The notes under the pieces: generated by a model
What the model was told of the DNA's origin: nothing
Seen by the model: only the letters and a program-made list of their open reading frames with translations
The model's database searches: none
Source: an uncultured Actinomycetes bacterium
GTDB lineage: Bacteria > Actinomycetota > Acidimicrobiia > Acidimicrobiales > Acidimicrobilacustridaceae
NCBI GenBank assembly: GCA_945957335.1
Contig: CAMFLJ010000192.1
Coordinates: 1 to 7,338, forward strand
Length of the DNA stretch: 7,338 nt
Direction: 5' to 3'
Translations under genes and position numbers: made by a program
Shown here: positions 1 through 5,421 of the stretch, piece by piece
Layout of the letters: every line of letters starts with the position of its first letter
Numbering within the stretch: the first letter of the stretch is position 1

Positions 1-798
1 ACCGGCGCGCCCGGTGCGGGCAAGTCGACGCTGACCTCCGCGCTCGTGCGCACGATGCGGGCCGACGCCGACGCCGCCGCGGTCGCGGTGCTGGCCGTCG
101 ACCCGTCGTCACCGTTCACCGGCGGTGCCATCCTCGGCGACCGGGTGCGGATGGGTGAGCACGCCCTCGACGACGACGTGTTCATCCGCTCGATGGCCAC
201 CCGCGGCCACCTCGGCGGGCTGTCGCTCGCCGTGCCCGAGGCGGTCCGGGTGCTCGACGCCATGGGCCTGCCGTGGGTCGTGGTCGAGACGGTCGGCGTG
301 GGTCAGGTGGAGGTCGAGGTCGCGGGCGAGGCCGACACCACGGTCGTGGTCGTGAACCCCGGCTGGGGCGACGCGGTGCAGGCCAACAAGGCCGGGCTGA
401 TGGAGATCGCCGACGTGTTCGTGGTGAACAAGGCCGACCGGGCCGGCGTCGAGCAGACCCTGGCCGACCTGGACCGGATGCTGTCGCTGCGGTCGGGTGG
501 CGGTGCCGGCGGTGAGGGCTGGCGGCCGCCGGTGGTGGCCACGGTGGCGACCACGGGTGAGGGCGTCGACGGGCTGTGGGACGCGCTGCGGGCGCACGCC
601 GAGTGGGCGGAGGCGAGCGGCGAGCTCGAGCGGCGCCGACGGGCCCGCCTCGAGGCCGAGCTGCGCCGCATCCTCACCGCCCGGCTGCTGCAGCGGGCCA
701 CCGAGCTGGCCGAGGGCCGCGCCTACGACGACGCCCTGGCCGAGGTGCTCGACCGCCACCTCGACCCCTGGGCCGCCGCCGACACCCTCCTCACCTGA
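1..798 (+). CDS. meaB: MeaB/ArgK-family G3E P-loop GTPase, 5' truncated by the window
   Basis: The product is a GTPase of the MeaB/ArgK (MMAA-like) family. The family binds adenosylcobalamin-dependent methylmalonyl-CoA mutase and gates cofactor loading and protection. The frame is open from base 1, giving 265 visible residues. Numbering from base 1, a Walker A motif GAPGAGKS lies at residues 2-9. The family signature DPSSPFTGGAILGDRVRM follows at 34-51, then ETVGVGQ (96-102) and the guanine-specificity motif NKAD (143-146). An Arg/Glu-rich helical tail follows, as in the dimerisation arm of the family. Family members are usually about 320-330 residues, so roughly 50-60 N-terminal residues lie outside the window. 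The first in-frame start-like codon (GTG at 46) is internal, because Walker A lies before it. The mutase genes are not visible; they may lie upstream. The family is secure; the partner (methylmalonyl-CoA mutase or a related acyl-CoA mutase) is inferred. Confidence 0.95.
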   Translation, partial: TGAPGAGKSTLTSALVRTMRADADAAAVAVLAVDPSSPFTGGAILGDRVRMGEHALDDDVFIRSMATRGHLGGLSLAVPEAVRVLDAMGLPWVVVETVGVGQVEVEVAGEADTTVVVVNPGWGDAVQANKAGLMEIADVFVVNKADRAGVEQTLADLDRMLSLRSGGGAGGEGWRPPVVATVATTGEGVDGLWDALRAHAEWAEASGELERRRRARLEAELRRILTARLLQRATELAEGRAYDDALAEVLDRHLDPWAAADTLLT

Positions 799-933
799 CC
801 CGAGCTGCCGTCCGGGCCCGGACCTCTCGGTTCGGGAGGTGCGGGGAGCGGGCGAGGCGGGTGCGTCGGCGGAACACGGCGGGGCGCCGGGAGGTTGCGG
901 GTGGGGACCGACGCGCCGCCCCGAGGAGATCCC
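799..933 (+). terminator. Possible terminator region after meaB, two small inverted repeats
   Basis: This 135-base gap holds a perfect 14-base palindrome (GTCCGGGCCCGGAC, 810-823). Immediately after it is a hairpin with arms ACCTC (822-826) and GAGGT (836-840) around a 9-base loop. No run of T follows, so a classical intrinsic terminator is not shown. A U-less hairpin terminator is possible in high-GC actinomycetes. The rest of the gap shows no clear promoter box. Confidence 0.3.
923..928 (+). promoter_or_regulatory. Ribosome binding site GAGGAG setting the DoxX-like start
   Basis: GAGGAG lies five bases before the GTG at 934. It favours that start over the in-frame TTG at 895, which has no comparable site and would add 13 non-hydrophobic residues before the protein proper. 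Confidence 0.7.
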
Positions 934-1380
934 GTGACCGACACCGCCACCCATCCCGCCCTGCGGGCCGCCGGGCAGATCGGCCTCGGGGCGTTCCTCG
1001 CCTTCGCCGGCACCGCCCACATGACCTTCCAGCGCCAGGAGTTCCAGGCCCAGGTTCCGGCGTGGATCCCGCTCGACTCGGACTTCGTGGTGCTCGCCTC
1101 GGGCGTGGTCGAGATCGGCCTCGGCGCCGCCCTGCTGGCCACGTGGCGCCAGCCGGCCCGGGCCCTGGTTGGGGCCGCCACGGCGGCGTTCTTCGTGGCC
1201 GTGTTCCCCGGCAACATCGCCCAGTACACGGGCCACCGCGACGCCTTCGGGCTCGACACCGACACCAAGCGTGCGGTGCGCCTCGTCTTCCAGCCCGTCC
1301 TCATGGCCTGGGCGGTGGCCGCCACCGACGGCCTCGGCGAGCGCCGTCGCCGTCGCCTCCGTCGCGCCTCCCGCACCTGA
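934..1380 (+). CDS. DoxX-like small integral membrane protein
   Basis: This 148-residue protein is hydrophobic, with about four predicted membrane segments. They lie near residues 12-30, 49-67, 75-93 and 112-131, between short polar loops, and the tail is Arg-rich. The pattern FAGTAHM... followed by VPAWIPLDS, a long helix starting ASGVVEIGLG, and VAVFPGNIAQY matches the DoxX-like membrane family as I know it. Those proteins carry a conserved F-x-G-x-x-H motif, a P-x-W/hydrophobic-P loop and a final VFP-x-N segment. Members are variously linked to quinone or thiosulfate redox chemistry, but most have no proven role, so I assign no reaction. The GTG start at 934 is chosen for its GAGGAG site. 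It is 135 bases after meaB on the same strand and probably a separate unit. The family call is fairly secure; the function is unknown. Confidence 0.8.
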   Translation: MTDTATHPALRAAGQIGLGAFLAFAGTAHMTFQRQEFQAQVPAWIPLDSDFVVLASGVVEIGLGAALLATWRQPARALVGAATAAFFVAVFPGNIAQYTGHRDAFGLDTDTKRAVRLVFQPVLMAWAVAATDGLGERRRRRLRRASRT

Positions 1381-1398
1381 CCCCCGCCTCCTGTCCTC

Positions 1399-1448
1399 GT
1401 TCTGGCGGAAGTTGCGTACCGCCGGCGGTACGCAGGTTCAGCCAGAAC
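1399..1448. repeat. 50-base near-perfect palindrome between the DoxX-like and lipoprotein genes
   Basis: Arms 1399-1423 and 1424-1448 pair at 22 of 25 positions. The outer 8 bases are GTTCTGGC/GCCAGAAC. A 3-base GAA/TTC block sits between mismatches. The inner 22 bases (1413-1434) are perfectly self-complementary, with core half GCGTACCGCC. As RNA from either strand it would form one long hairpin. No T-run follows, so it could be a U-less bidirectional terminator, a REP-like dispersed element or a large operator. The remainder of the 1381-1632 gap has only weak signals: a 5-base inverted repeat GCGGT-CACA-ACCGC at 1509-1522 and a possible -10 box at 1535. Confidence 0.75.
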
Positions 1449-1534
1449 GGCTCTGGGGAGGTGAGGCTCTCCCGGGGAGTGGGTCGGGCGGATCATTCGG
1501 GCGGGGGCGCGGTCACAACCGCCGGCTCCCCATC

Positions 1535-1540
1535 TACCTT
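1535..1540 (+). promoter_or_regulatory. Possible -10 box TACCTT for the lipoprotein/PKD pair
   Basis: TACCTT matches the TANNNT -10 pattern of high-GC actinomycetes and lies about 90 bases before the lipoprotein start. No good -35 is visible; the best candidate is TCACAA at 1513-1518, 16 bases upstream. The inverted repeat at 1509-1522 overlaps that position and could be a regulator site. This is inference from pattern only. Confidence 0.3.
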
Positions 1541-1632
1541 CGCCGTCACTCCGGGTGGCGGAACGCCCGGCATCGGCGACTGGGCGGCGGAGCCCGGCGA
1601 CCGGTGGAACGCAGCGGCGGAAGGCGGATGTG

Positions 1633-2196
1633 ATGGTTCGGCGGTGGATGGCGTTCGGCGTGCCGGCGGTCGCGCTGATGGCGATGGCGGGCTGCGGCGG
1701 TGGTGGCGGTGAGGCGGCCGAGCCGACCCCGACCGAGCCCACGACCACCGAGGCCGCCCCGACCACGACGGTGGTCTCCGAGGAGGACGCCGTCCTCGCC
1801 GCCTACCAGGGCTACTGGGACACCTGGCTCGCCGCTACGAACCCGCCGGACCCGGACCATCCCGATCTGGCCAAGTTCGCTGCGGGCGTTCAGCTCGACC
1901 GGGATCGAGCGGCGATAGCGAACTACCGACAGCTCAGCCAGGTCGTTCGGCTACCGCAGAACCCGGCGTGGTCGCACCAGGCGGCGGTGCTCTCGTTGGA
2001 CGGAGATGCGGCGGTGATCACCGACTGCTCGGTTGATGACTCGGTCGTTCTTGATCGGCCGACTGGTCGCGTTCTGAATGACGCTGTCTCCACGTATGTG
2101 TTCCGTGCTTCTCTCAACAGAGAAGGGGGCACCTGGAAGGTGACGGTGGTGGACGCGACCTCTAGGTGGGAGGGAGTTGCCGGATGCGCCGCCTAG
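1633..2196 (+). CDS. Secreted lipoprotein of unknown function, NTF2-like fold suspected
   Basis: This 187-residue protein starts with a type II signal peptide: VRR, then a hydrophobic stretch (residues 7-19) ending MAGC with the lipid-acceptor Cys at 21. A Gly run and a Pro/Thr/Glu-rich linker (about 27-50) follow, typical of lipoproteins tethered outside the membrane. The globular part (about 51-187) begins EEDAVLAAYQGYWDTW and ends with strand-like segments. It has two cysteines, C132 and C185, that could form a disulfide. The layout resembles actinobacterial lipoproteins with an NTF2/SnoaL-like domain, but I see no catalytic motif and assign no function. GGAAGG at 1619-1624 serves the ATG at 1633; the GTG at 1630 is an alternative start. 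The last half has lower GC and rare codons (ATA, CTA, AGA, AGG), unlike its neighbours. It overlaps the next gene by 13 bases, which suggests coupled expression. Confidence 0.8.
   Translation: MVRRWMAFGVPAVALMAMAGCGGGGGEAAEPTPTEPTTTEAAPTTTVVSEEDAVLAAYQGYWDTWLAATNPPDPDHPDLAKFAAGVQLDRDRAAIANYRQLSQVVRLPQNPAWSHQAAVLSLDGDAAVITDCSVDDSVVLDRPTGRVLNDAVSTYVFRASLNREGGTWKVTVVDATSRWEGVAGCAA
2168..2176 (+). promoter_or_regulatory. Ribosome binding site GGGAGGGAG inside the lipoprotein gene
   Basis: This purine-rich site lies seven bases before the ATG at 2184 and within the coding end of the lipoprotein gene. It decides the downstream start: the product then begins MRRLVLVLGA, a normal signal peptide, and the two genes overlap. 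Confidence 0.7.
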
Positions 2197-3035
2197 TCCT
2201 AGTCCTCGGAGCCCTTGCCATGGTGTCGCTCGCCTCACCGGCGAGTGCTGGTAGTGCTGTCGATCACACAGGTGGCCAGATCGTGGACGGGTCGCCGGAG
2301 GCGGTGGTCGTGGTCGGGCGCTCGGGTGAGGTCGGGTCGTGGACCGGCTCGCCTCGCGGCGGGGCACGCTGGACGTGCGGCTACTACGGCTTCGACGCCG
2401 ACCCCAACGGGTTCGGCGCCGACGGCACCGTCCGCTACGACGACGGGCCGGTCGACCCCGAGCCCGGCGAGCTCTACGTCCTGGTGTGCCGCGACCAGTC
2501 CGGCCGCACGGTGAAGAGCCTGCTGCAGCGCTTCGACCCGGCCGACCCCCTCGGCGGCATCGCCGCCACCGAGCGGGCCCTCGACGAGGCCCGCAAGCGC
2601 CTCGACCTCCCGCTGCCCAGCCCCGGCCTCAACCCGCCGGCCGCGCAGCTCGTCGGCGTGCCCACCTGGCTGTGGGTCGACGGGCCGTGGGCGCCGGCCT
2701 CGGCCACCGCGCAGGTGGCGGGCGTGTCGGCCACCGTCACCGCCACGCCGGTGAGCGTGGTGTGGAGCCCGGGCGACGGCACCACCGTCACCTGCGACGG
2801 CCCGGGCACCCGGTACGACGCGGCCCGCCCGCCGGGCGACCAGCGCAGCAGCTGCACCCATGCCTACGGCCGCAGCTCGGCCGCCCTGCCCGGTGGTGCC
2901 TACGCCATGACGGCGACGGTGACCTACGAGGTGGCGTGGTCGTCGTCGACCGGTGCGGGCGGGTCGCTCGGCACGCTGACCCGCGCCGCCACCGTGCCCG
3001 TGGTGGTCGTGGAGGCCCAGGCCCTCATCCGCTGA
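2184..3035 (+). CDS. Secreted PKD-like domain protein of unknown function
   Basis: This 283-residue protein begins with a Sec signal peptide (MRR plus hydrophobic residues 4-18, likely cut after ASA near residue 22). The region 60-115 contains two cysteines (C65, C102) and the segment WTCGYYGFDADPNG. A helical, charged region covers about 123-141. From about 155 (QLVGVPTWLWVDG) a beta-rich part looks PKD-like: VVWSPGDGTTVTC (192-204), then C224 in a C-x-H-x-Y context and a final strand TATVTYEVAW. C204 and C224 may form a disulfide. From memory, similar exported proteins are widespread in actinomycetes, some misnamed ATP/GTP-binding, but I see no Walker motif here. The gene overlaps the upstream lipoprotein gene by 13 bases, so the two products may act together at the cell surface. 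The first about 100 bases share the lower-GC patch; the rest has typical GC-rich codons. Confidence 0.8.
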   Translation: MRRLVLVLGALAMVSLASPASAGSAVDHTGGQIVDGSPEAVVVVGRSGEVGSWTGSPRGGARWTCGYYGFDADPNGFGADGTVRYDDGPVDPEPGELYVLVCRDQSGRTVKSLLQRFDPADPLGGIAATERALDEARKRLDLPLPSPGLNPPAAQLVGVPTWLWVDGPWAPASATAQVAGVSATVTATPVSVVWSPGDGTTVTCDGPGTRYDAARPPGDQRSSCTHAYGRSSAALPGGAYAMTATVTYEVAWSSSTGAGGSLGTLTRAATVPVVVVEAQALIR

Positions 3036-3082
3036 CGCACGGCCGGCGCCGCTCGGCCAGACTCTCCCCGCACACCGCCGAC

Positions 3083-3090
3083 GGGAGGGG
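3083..3090 (+). promoter_or_regulatory. Ribosome binding site GGGAGGGG for mscL
   Basis: A strong purine-rich site lies six bases before the ATG at 3097. A weak -10-like CAGACT is at 3058-3063, so mscL may have its own promoter with a short leader rather than depending on the PKD gene upstream. Confidence 0.65.
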
Positions 3091-3096
3091 ACGGCC

Positions 3097-3540
3097 ATGG
3101 CCGACGAGAAGAAGAAGGGCATCGCCACCGAGTTCAAGGAGTTCATCCTCCGGGGCAACGTGGTCGAGCTGGCCGTCGCCGTCGCTGTCGGCGCCGCGTT
3201 CACGGCGGTCGTCAACTCGTTCGTGAAGGACCTCATCACGCCGCTGATCGGCGCCGTCTTCGGCAAGACCGACTTCAGCTCGCTCACGTTCACGATCAAC
3301 AAGAGCAAGTTCCTGTACGGCTCGTTCATCAACAACGTGGTCACGTTCCTCGTCGTGGCAACGGTCATCTTCTTCCTCGTCGTGAAGCCGATGAACTACA
3401 TGACCGAGCGCCGCCGCCGGGGCCAGGGCGACGAGGAGAGCGACGAGCGGGCGTGCCCCGAGTGCCTCAGCACCATCCCCAAGGCCGCCACCCGCTGCGC
3501 GTTCTGCACGGCCGAGGTGCCGCCGGTCGAGGCGGCCTGA
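3097..3540 (+). CDS. mscL: Large-conductance mechanosensitive channel MscL with C-terminal zinc ribbon
   Basis: MscL is a homopentameric inner-membrane channel that opens under high membrane tension to release solutes during hypo-osmotic shock. The 147-residue protein has the family start: an amphipathic N-terminal helix (EFKEFILRG, 12-20), then TM1 (NVVELAVAVAVGAAF, 21-35 and onward). A periplasmic loop (about 46-75) and TM2 (about 76-98, NNVVTFLVVATVIFF) follow. The pore-constriction residue equivalent to E. coli Gly22 is Ala28, as in mycobacterial MscL. Instead of the usual C-terminal helical bundle (LLTEIRDLL type), the tail carries CPEC (120-123) and CAFC (134-137), a zinc-ribbon-like four-cysteine module. 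The gene sits 61 bases after the PKD gene and 35 bases before the enoyl-CoA hydratase gene. The channel identity is secure; metal binding by the tail is inferred from the cysteine spacing. Confidence 0.96.
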   Translation: MADEKKKGIATEFKEFILRGNVVELAVAVAVGAAFTAVVNSFVKDLITPLIGAVFGKTDFSSLTFTINKSKFLYGSFINNVVTFLVVATVIFFLVVKPMNYMTERRRRGQGDEESDERACPECLSTIPKAATRCAFCTAEVPPVEAA

Positions 3541-3561
3541 CCCGGCGCTGACCGCACCGCA

Positions 3562-3567
3562 TAGGGT
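3562..3567 (+). promoter_or_regulatory. -10 box TAGGGT, probable leaderless promoter of the enoyl-CoA hydratase gene
   Basis: TAGGGT matches TANNNT and ends eight bases before the ATG at 3576, where transcription would start at or next to the start codon. No Shine-Dalgarno site is present. A loose -35, CTGACC, lies at 3537-3542 over the mscL stop, with 19-base spacing. Confidence 0.5.
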
Positions 3568-3575
3568 CCGGTCCC

Positions 3576-4352
3576 ATGACCGAGCCCCTGCTGACCGTCG
3601 AGCGCGGTGACGACGGCGTCGCCCTGCTCACCCTGCGCAACGGCAAGGTGAACGCGCTCTCCTCCGAGCTGCTGAACCAGCTGGCCGACGCCGCCGAGGC
3701 GCTGGCCGCCGACCCGCCGGGCGCGGTCGTCATCACCGGCAGCGAGCGCATCTTCGCCGCCGGCGCCGAGATCTCCGAGTTCGGTGGCACCGAGAAGGGC
3801 CGCGAGGTCGGCGGCTACTTCCTGCGGGCCATGAACGCGGTGGCGGCGATCCCCCGCATGACGATCGCCGCGGTCGCCGGCCCCGCGCTCGGCGGCGGCT
3901 GCGAGCTGGCCCTGGCGTGCGACCTGCGCATCGCCGCGGAGGGCGCCAAGTTCGGCCAGCCCGAGGTGCTCCTCGGCATCATCCCCGGCGGAGGCGGCAC
4001 CCAGCGCCTGGCCAGGCTGGTCGGTCCGGCGAAGGCGAAGGACATGATCATGAGCGGGCGCCAGGTGCGCTCGGCCGAGGCGCTGGCCATGGGCCTGGTC
4101 GACGAGGTCGTGCCCAACGACGAGCTGCTCGACCGCGCCCGCACCGTGGCCGCCGGCTACGCCAAGGGCGCGGTGCTCGCCCAGGCGATGATCAAGCGGG
4201 CGATCGACGAGGGCCTCGAGCTGTCGCTCGACGAGGGCCTCGCGCTCGAGCAGGACCTCTTCGAGGAGGTCTTCGGCACCGAGGACGCCGACACCGGCCT
4301 GCGCTCGTTCCTCGAGAACGGCCCCGGGAAGGCCACCTTCTCCGGCCGCTGA
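3576..4352 (+). CDS. Enoyl-CoA hydratase/isomerase (crotonase family)
   Basis: Crotonase-fold enzymes hydrate 2-enoyl-CoA or isomerise related acyl-CoA thioesters in the cytoplasm, most often in fatty-acid or branched-chain acid breakdown. The 258-residue length is normal for a monofunctional member. The first oxyanion-hole strand is FAAGAEISEF (60-69). The second is ALGGGCELALACD (104-116), with the first catalytic Glu at 110. GQPEVLLGIIPGGGGTQRL (127-145) carries the second Glu at 130. These match the Glu144/Glu164 pair of rat mitochondrial hydratase, so true hydratase activity is likely. The C-terminal region (about 205-258) forms the usual helical trimerisation part and ends TFSGR. The ATG at 3576 follows a TAGGGT box without a ribosome site. 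Substrate chain length cannot be read from the sequence, and no other beta-oxidation gene is adjacent. Confidence 0.93.
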   Translation: MTEPLLTVERGDDGVALLTLRNGKVNALSSELLNQLADAAEALAADPPGAVVITGSERIFAAGAEISEFGGTEKGREVGGYFLRAMNAVAAIPRMTIAAVAGPALGGGCELALACDLRIAAEGAKFGQPEVLLGIIPGGGGTQRLARLVGPAKAKDMIMSGRQVRSAEALAMGLVDEVVPNDELLDRARTVAAGYAKGAVLAQAMIKRAIDEGLELSLDEGLALEQDLFEEVFGTEDADTGLRSFLENGPGKATFSGR

Positions 4353-4356
4353 CCCC

Positions 4357-4396
4357 TGGCTCGATCCCGGCCCCTCCAGGGGCGCGAATCGAGCCA
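4357..4396. repeat. REP-like palindromic repeat, copy 1
   Basis: A 40-base element with two nested perfect inverted repeats. The outer 9-base arms are TGGCTCGAT (4357-4365) and ATCGAGCCA (4388-4396). The inner 6-base arms are GCCCCT and AGGGGC, around CC. Four unpaired bases on each side separate the two stems. It starts five bases after the enoyl-CoA hydratase stop, where a terminator could act, but no T-run follows. Confidence 0.8.
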
Positions 4397-4419
4397 CGGC
4401 CCTTGCGCGGCCCCCCGGG

Positions 4420-4459
4420 TGGCTCGGATCCGGCCCCTCCAGGGGCGCGAATCGAGCCA
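4420..4459. repeat. REP-like palindromic repeat, copy 2
   Basis: A second 40-base copy in the same orientation, 63 bases downstream of copy 1. It differs only at repeat positions 8-10 (the left side reads TGGCTCGGATCC). The outer pairing is therefore 7 bases; the inner GCCCCT/AGGGGC stem and the right arm are unchanged. The 23-base spacer between the copies is GC-rich. This copy ends 40 bases before the rhomboid -10 box. Confidence 0.8.
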
Positions 4460-4499
4460 TGGGGTGTGCGGGCGCGGCGGGGGAGGGGGTGGGCCTCGG

Positions 4500-4505
4500 T
4501 AGGGT
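4500..4505 (+). promoter_or_regulatory. -10 box TAGGGT, probable leaderless promoter of the rhomboid gene
   Basis: The same TAGGGT hexamer as before the enoyl-CoA hydratase gene ends seven bases before the GTG at 4513. This spacing supports GTG 4513 as the translation start and as roughly the transcript 5' end. No ribosome site and no -35 are evident. Confidence 0.5.
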
Positions 4506-4512
4506 CAGCGCC

Positions 4513-5415
4513 GTGACCGAGTCCGTCCCCCTCACCACCTGCTACCGGCACCCCGACCGCCGGGCCGGGGTGACCTGCCAGCGGTGCAACCGGCCGATCT
4601 GCCCCAGCTGCATGGTGCAGGCGTCGGTGGGGTTCCAGTGCCCCGACTGCGTCAAGGGCTCGGCCAAGTCCTCGCCCACCGTCCGCTTCCGCGACATCCG
4701 CTCGTCGGGCCGGCCTGTCGTCACCCTCGCGCTCATCGCCGTCAACGTGGCGATGGCGCTCGTCGTCGGCTTCCAGAGCCAGTCGTTCTCCACCCAGAAG
4801 GGCTCGCTCTGGGACAACGGCGTGCTCATCGGCTACGGCGAGTTCATCACCCAGAACGGCCTCTCCTTCACCCGCAGCACGGTCGGCGTGGCCGAGGGCG
4901 AGTGGTGGCGCATCGTCAGCGGCGGGTTCCTGCACGCCGGGATCCTCCACCTCGGCATGAACATGCTGCTGCTCTTCCTCCTCGGCCAGCAGCTCGAGCC
5001 GCTGCTGGGCCGGCTGCGGTTCTTCGCCCTCTACATGGCGTGCCTCGTCGCCGGCTCGTTCGGCGTGCTGCTCGCCCAGCCCACCTCGGTCACCGTCGGT
5101 GCGTCGGGCGCCATCTTCGGCCTGATGGGCGCGGCCCTGGCCGCCCAGCGCCTCGCCCCGCACCGGGTGCAGCTCGCCAACATCGGCGCGCTCATCGTCA
5201 TCAACCTGCTCATCACCTTCGCCGTGCCCAACATCTCGGCCGGGGCCCACATCGGCGGACTGGTGGCCGGGCTCCTGGTGGGTGCGCTGGTGATCTGGCT
5301 CGACACCAAGGTGCAGTCCGAGGCGCTCGGCGCGCTCGTGTGCCTCGCCGTCACCGCCGCGCTGTTCGTGGGGTGCCTGTGGGCCGCGGCCAGCTGGGCC
5401 GACCCGATCCTCTGA
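4513..5415 (+). CDS. Rhomboid-family intramembrane serine protease with N-terminal zinc-binding module
   Basis: Rhomboids cut substrate proteins within the membrane using a Ser-His dyad. In this 300-residue protein the catalytic Ser is 198 in GASGAIFG and the His is 246 in AHIGG. The oxyanion-side H-x-x-x-N pattern is at HLGMN (His146, Asn150). WWRIVSGGFLH (131-141) is the usual loop before the second helix. Six or seven membrane segments run from about residue 68 to 293. Before them, residues 10-46 hold Cys10, His13, Cys22, Cys25, Cys30, Cys33, Cys43 and Cys46, a B-box-like zinc-finger arrangement often fused to actinobacterial rhomboids. GTG 4513 is chosen because it follows TAGGGT and keeps the first Cys near the N-terminus. 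The gene ends six bases from the stop of the convergent SRPBCC gene. Proteolytic activity is well supported; the substrate is unknown. Confidence 0.93.
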   Translation: MTESVPLTTCYRHPDRRAGVTCQRCNRPICPSCMVQASVGFQCPDCVKGSAKSSPTVRFRDIRSSGRPVVTLALIAVNVAMALVVGFQSQSFSTQKGSLWDNGVLIGYGEFITQNGLSFTRSTVGVAEGEWWRIVSGGFLHAGILHLGMNMLLLFLLGQQLEPLLGRLRFFALYMACLVAGSFGVLLAQPTSVTVGASGAIFGLMGAALAAQRLAPHRVQLANIGALIVINLLITFAVPNISAGAHIGGLVAGLLVGALVIWLDTKVQSEALGALVCLAVTAALFVGCLWAAASWADPIL

Positions 5416-5421
5416 CGCGCC

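Noticed and set aside
1..1380. A functional operon of meaB with the DoxX-like gene.
   Set aside because: A 135-base gap with hairpins separates them, the DoxX-like gene has its own ribosome site, and no pathway link is known.
576..1712. Long open frames over real genes in other frames or on the other strand, for example minus 109-1236, plus 576-1712, minus 2235-3368 and minus 3396-4538.
   Set aside because: In very GC-rich DNA stop codons are rare in all frames. These translations are rich in Arg, Gly, Ala and Pro, have no recognisable motifs, and overlap genes with clear family signatures.
2184..3035. An ATP/GTP-binding function for the secreted PKD-like protein, a label I recall for similar proteins.
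   Set aside because: No Walker A or other nucleotide-binding motif is present, and the protein has a Sec signal peptide.
3036..3096. A 5-base stem hairpin (GGCCG/CGGCC, 3041-3058) between the PKD gene and mscL as a terminator.
   Set aside because: The stem is short with an 8-base loop and no T-run, so it is too weak to support a terminator call.
4357..4459. Two 40-base repeats with a 23-base spacer considered as a minimal CRISPR or as phage attachment sites.
   Set aside because: There are only two copies and no cas gene. The repeats have a nested double stem unlike common CRISPR repeats, and no integrase or tRNA is nearby. A REP-like or terminator role fits better.
4353..4460. A repeated peptide of the GSIRAPGGAG type in open frames through the intergenic region after the enoyl-CoA hydratase gene.
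   Set aside because: It is only the translation of the two 40-base palindromic DNA repeats in a chance open frame. Both strands give similar repeats and neither has a start with a ribosome site.
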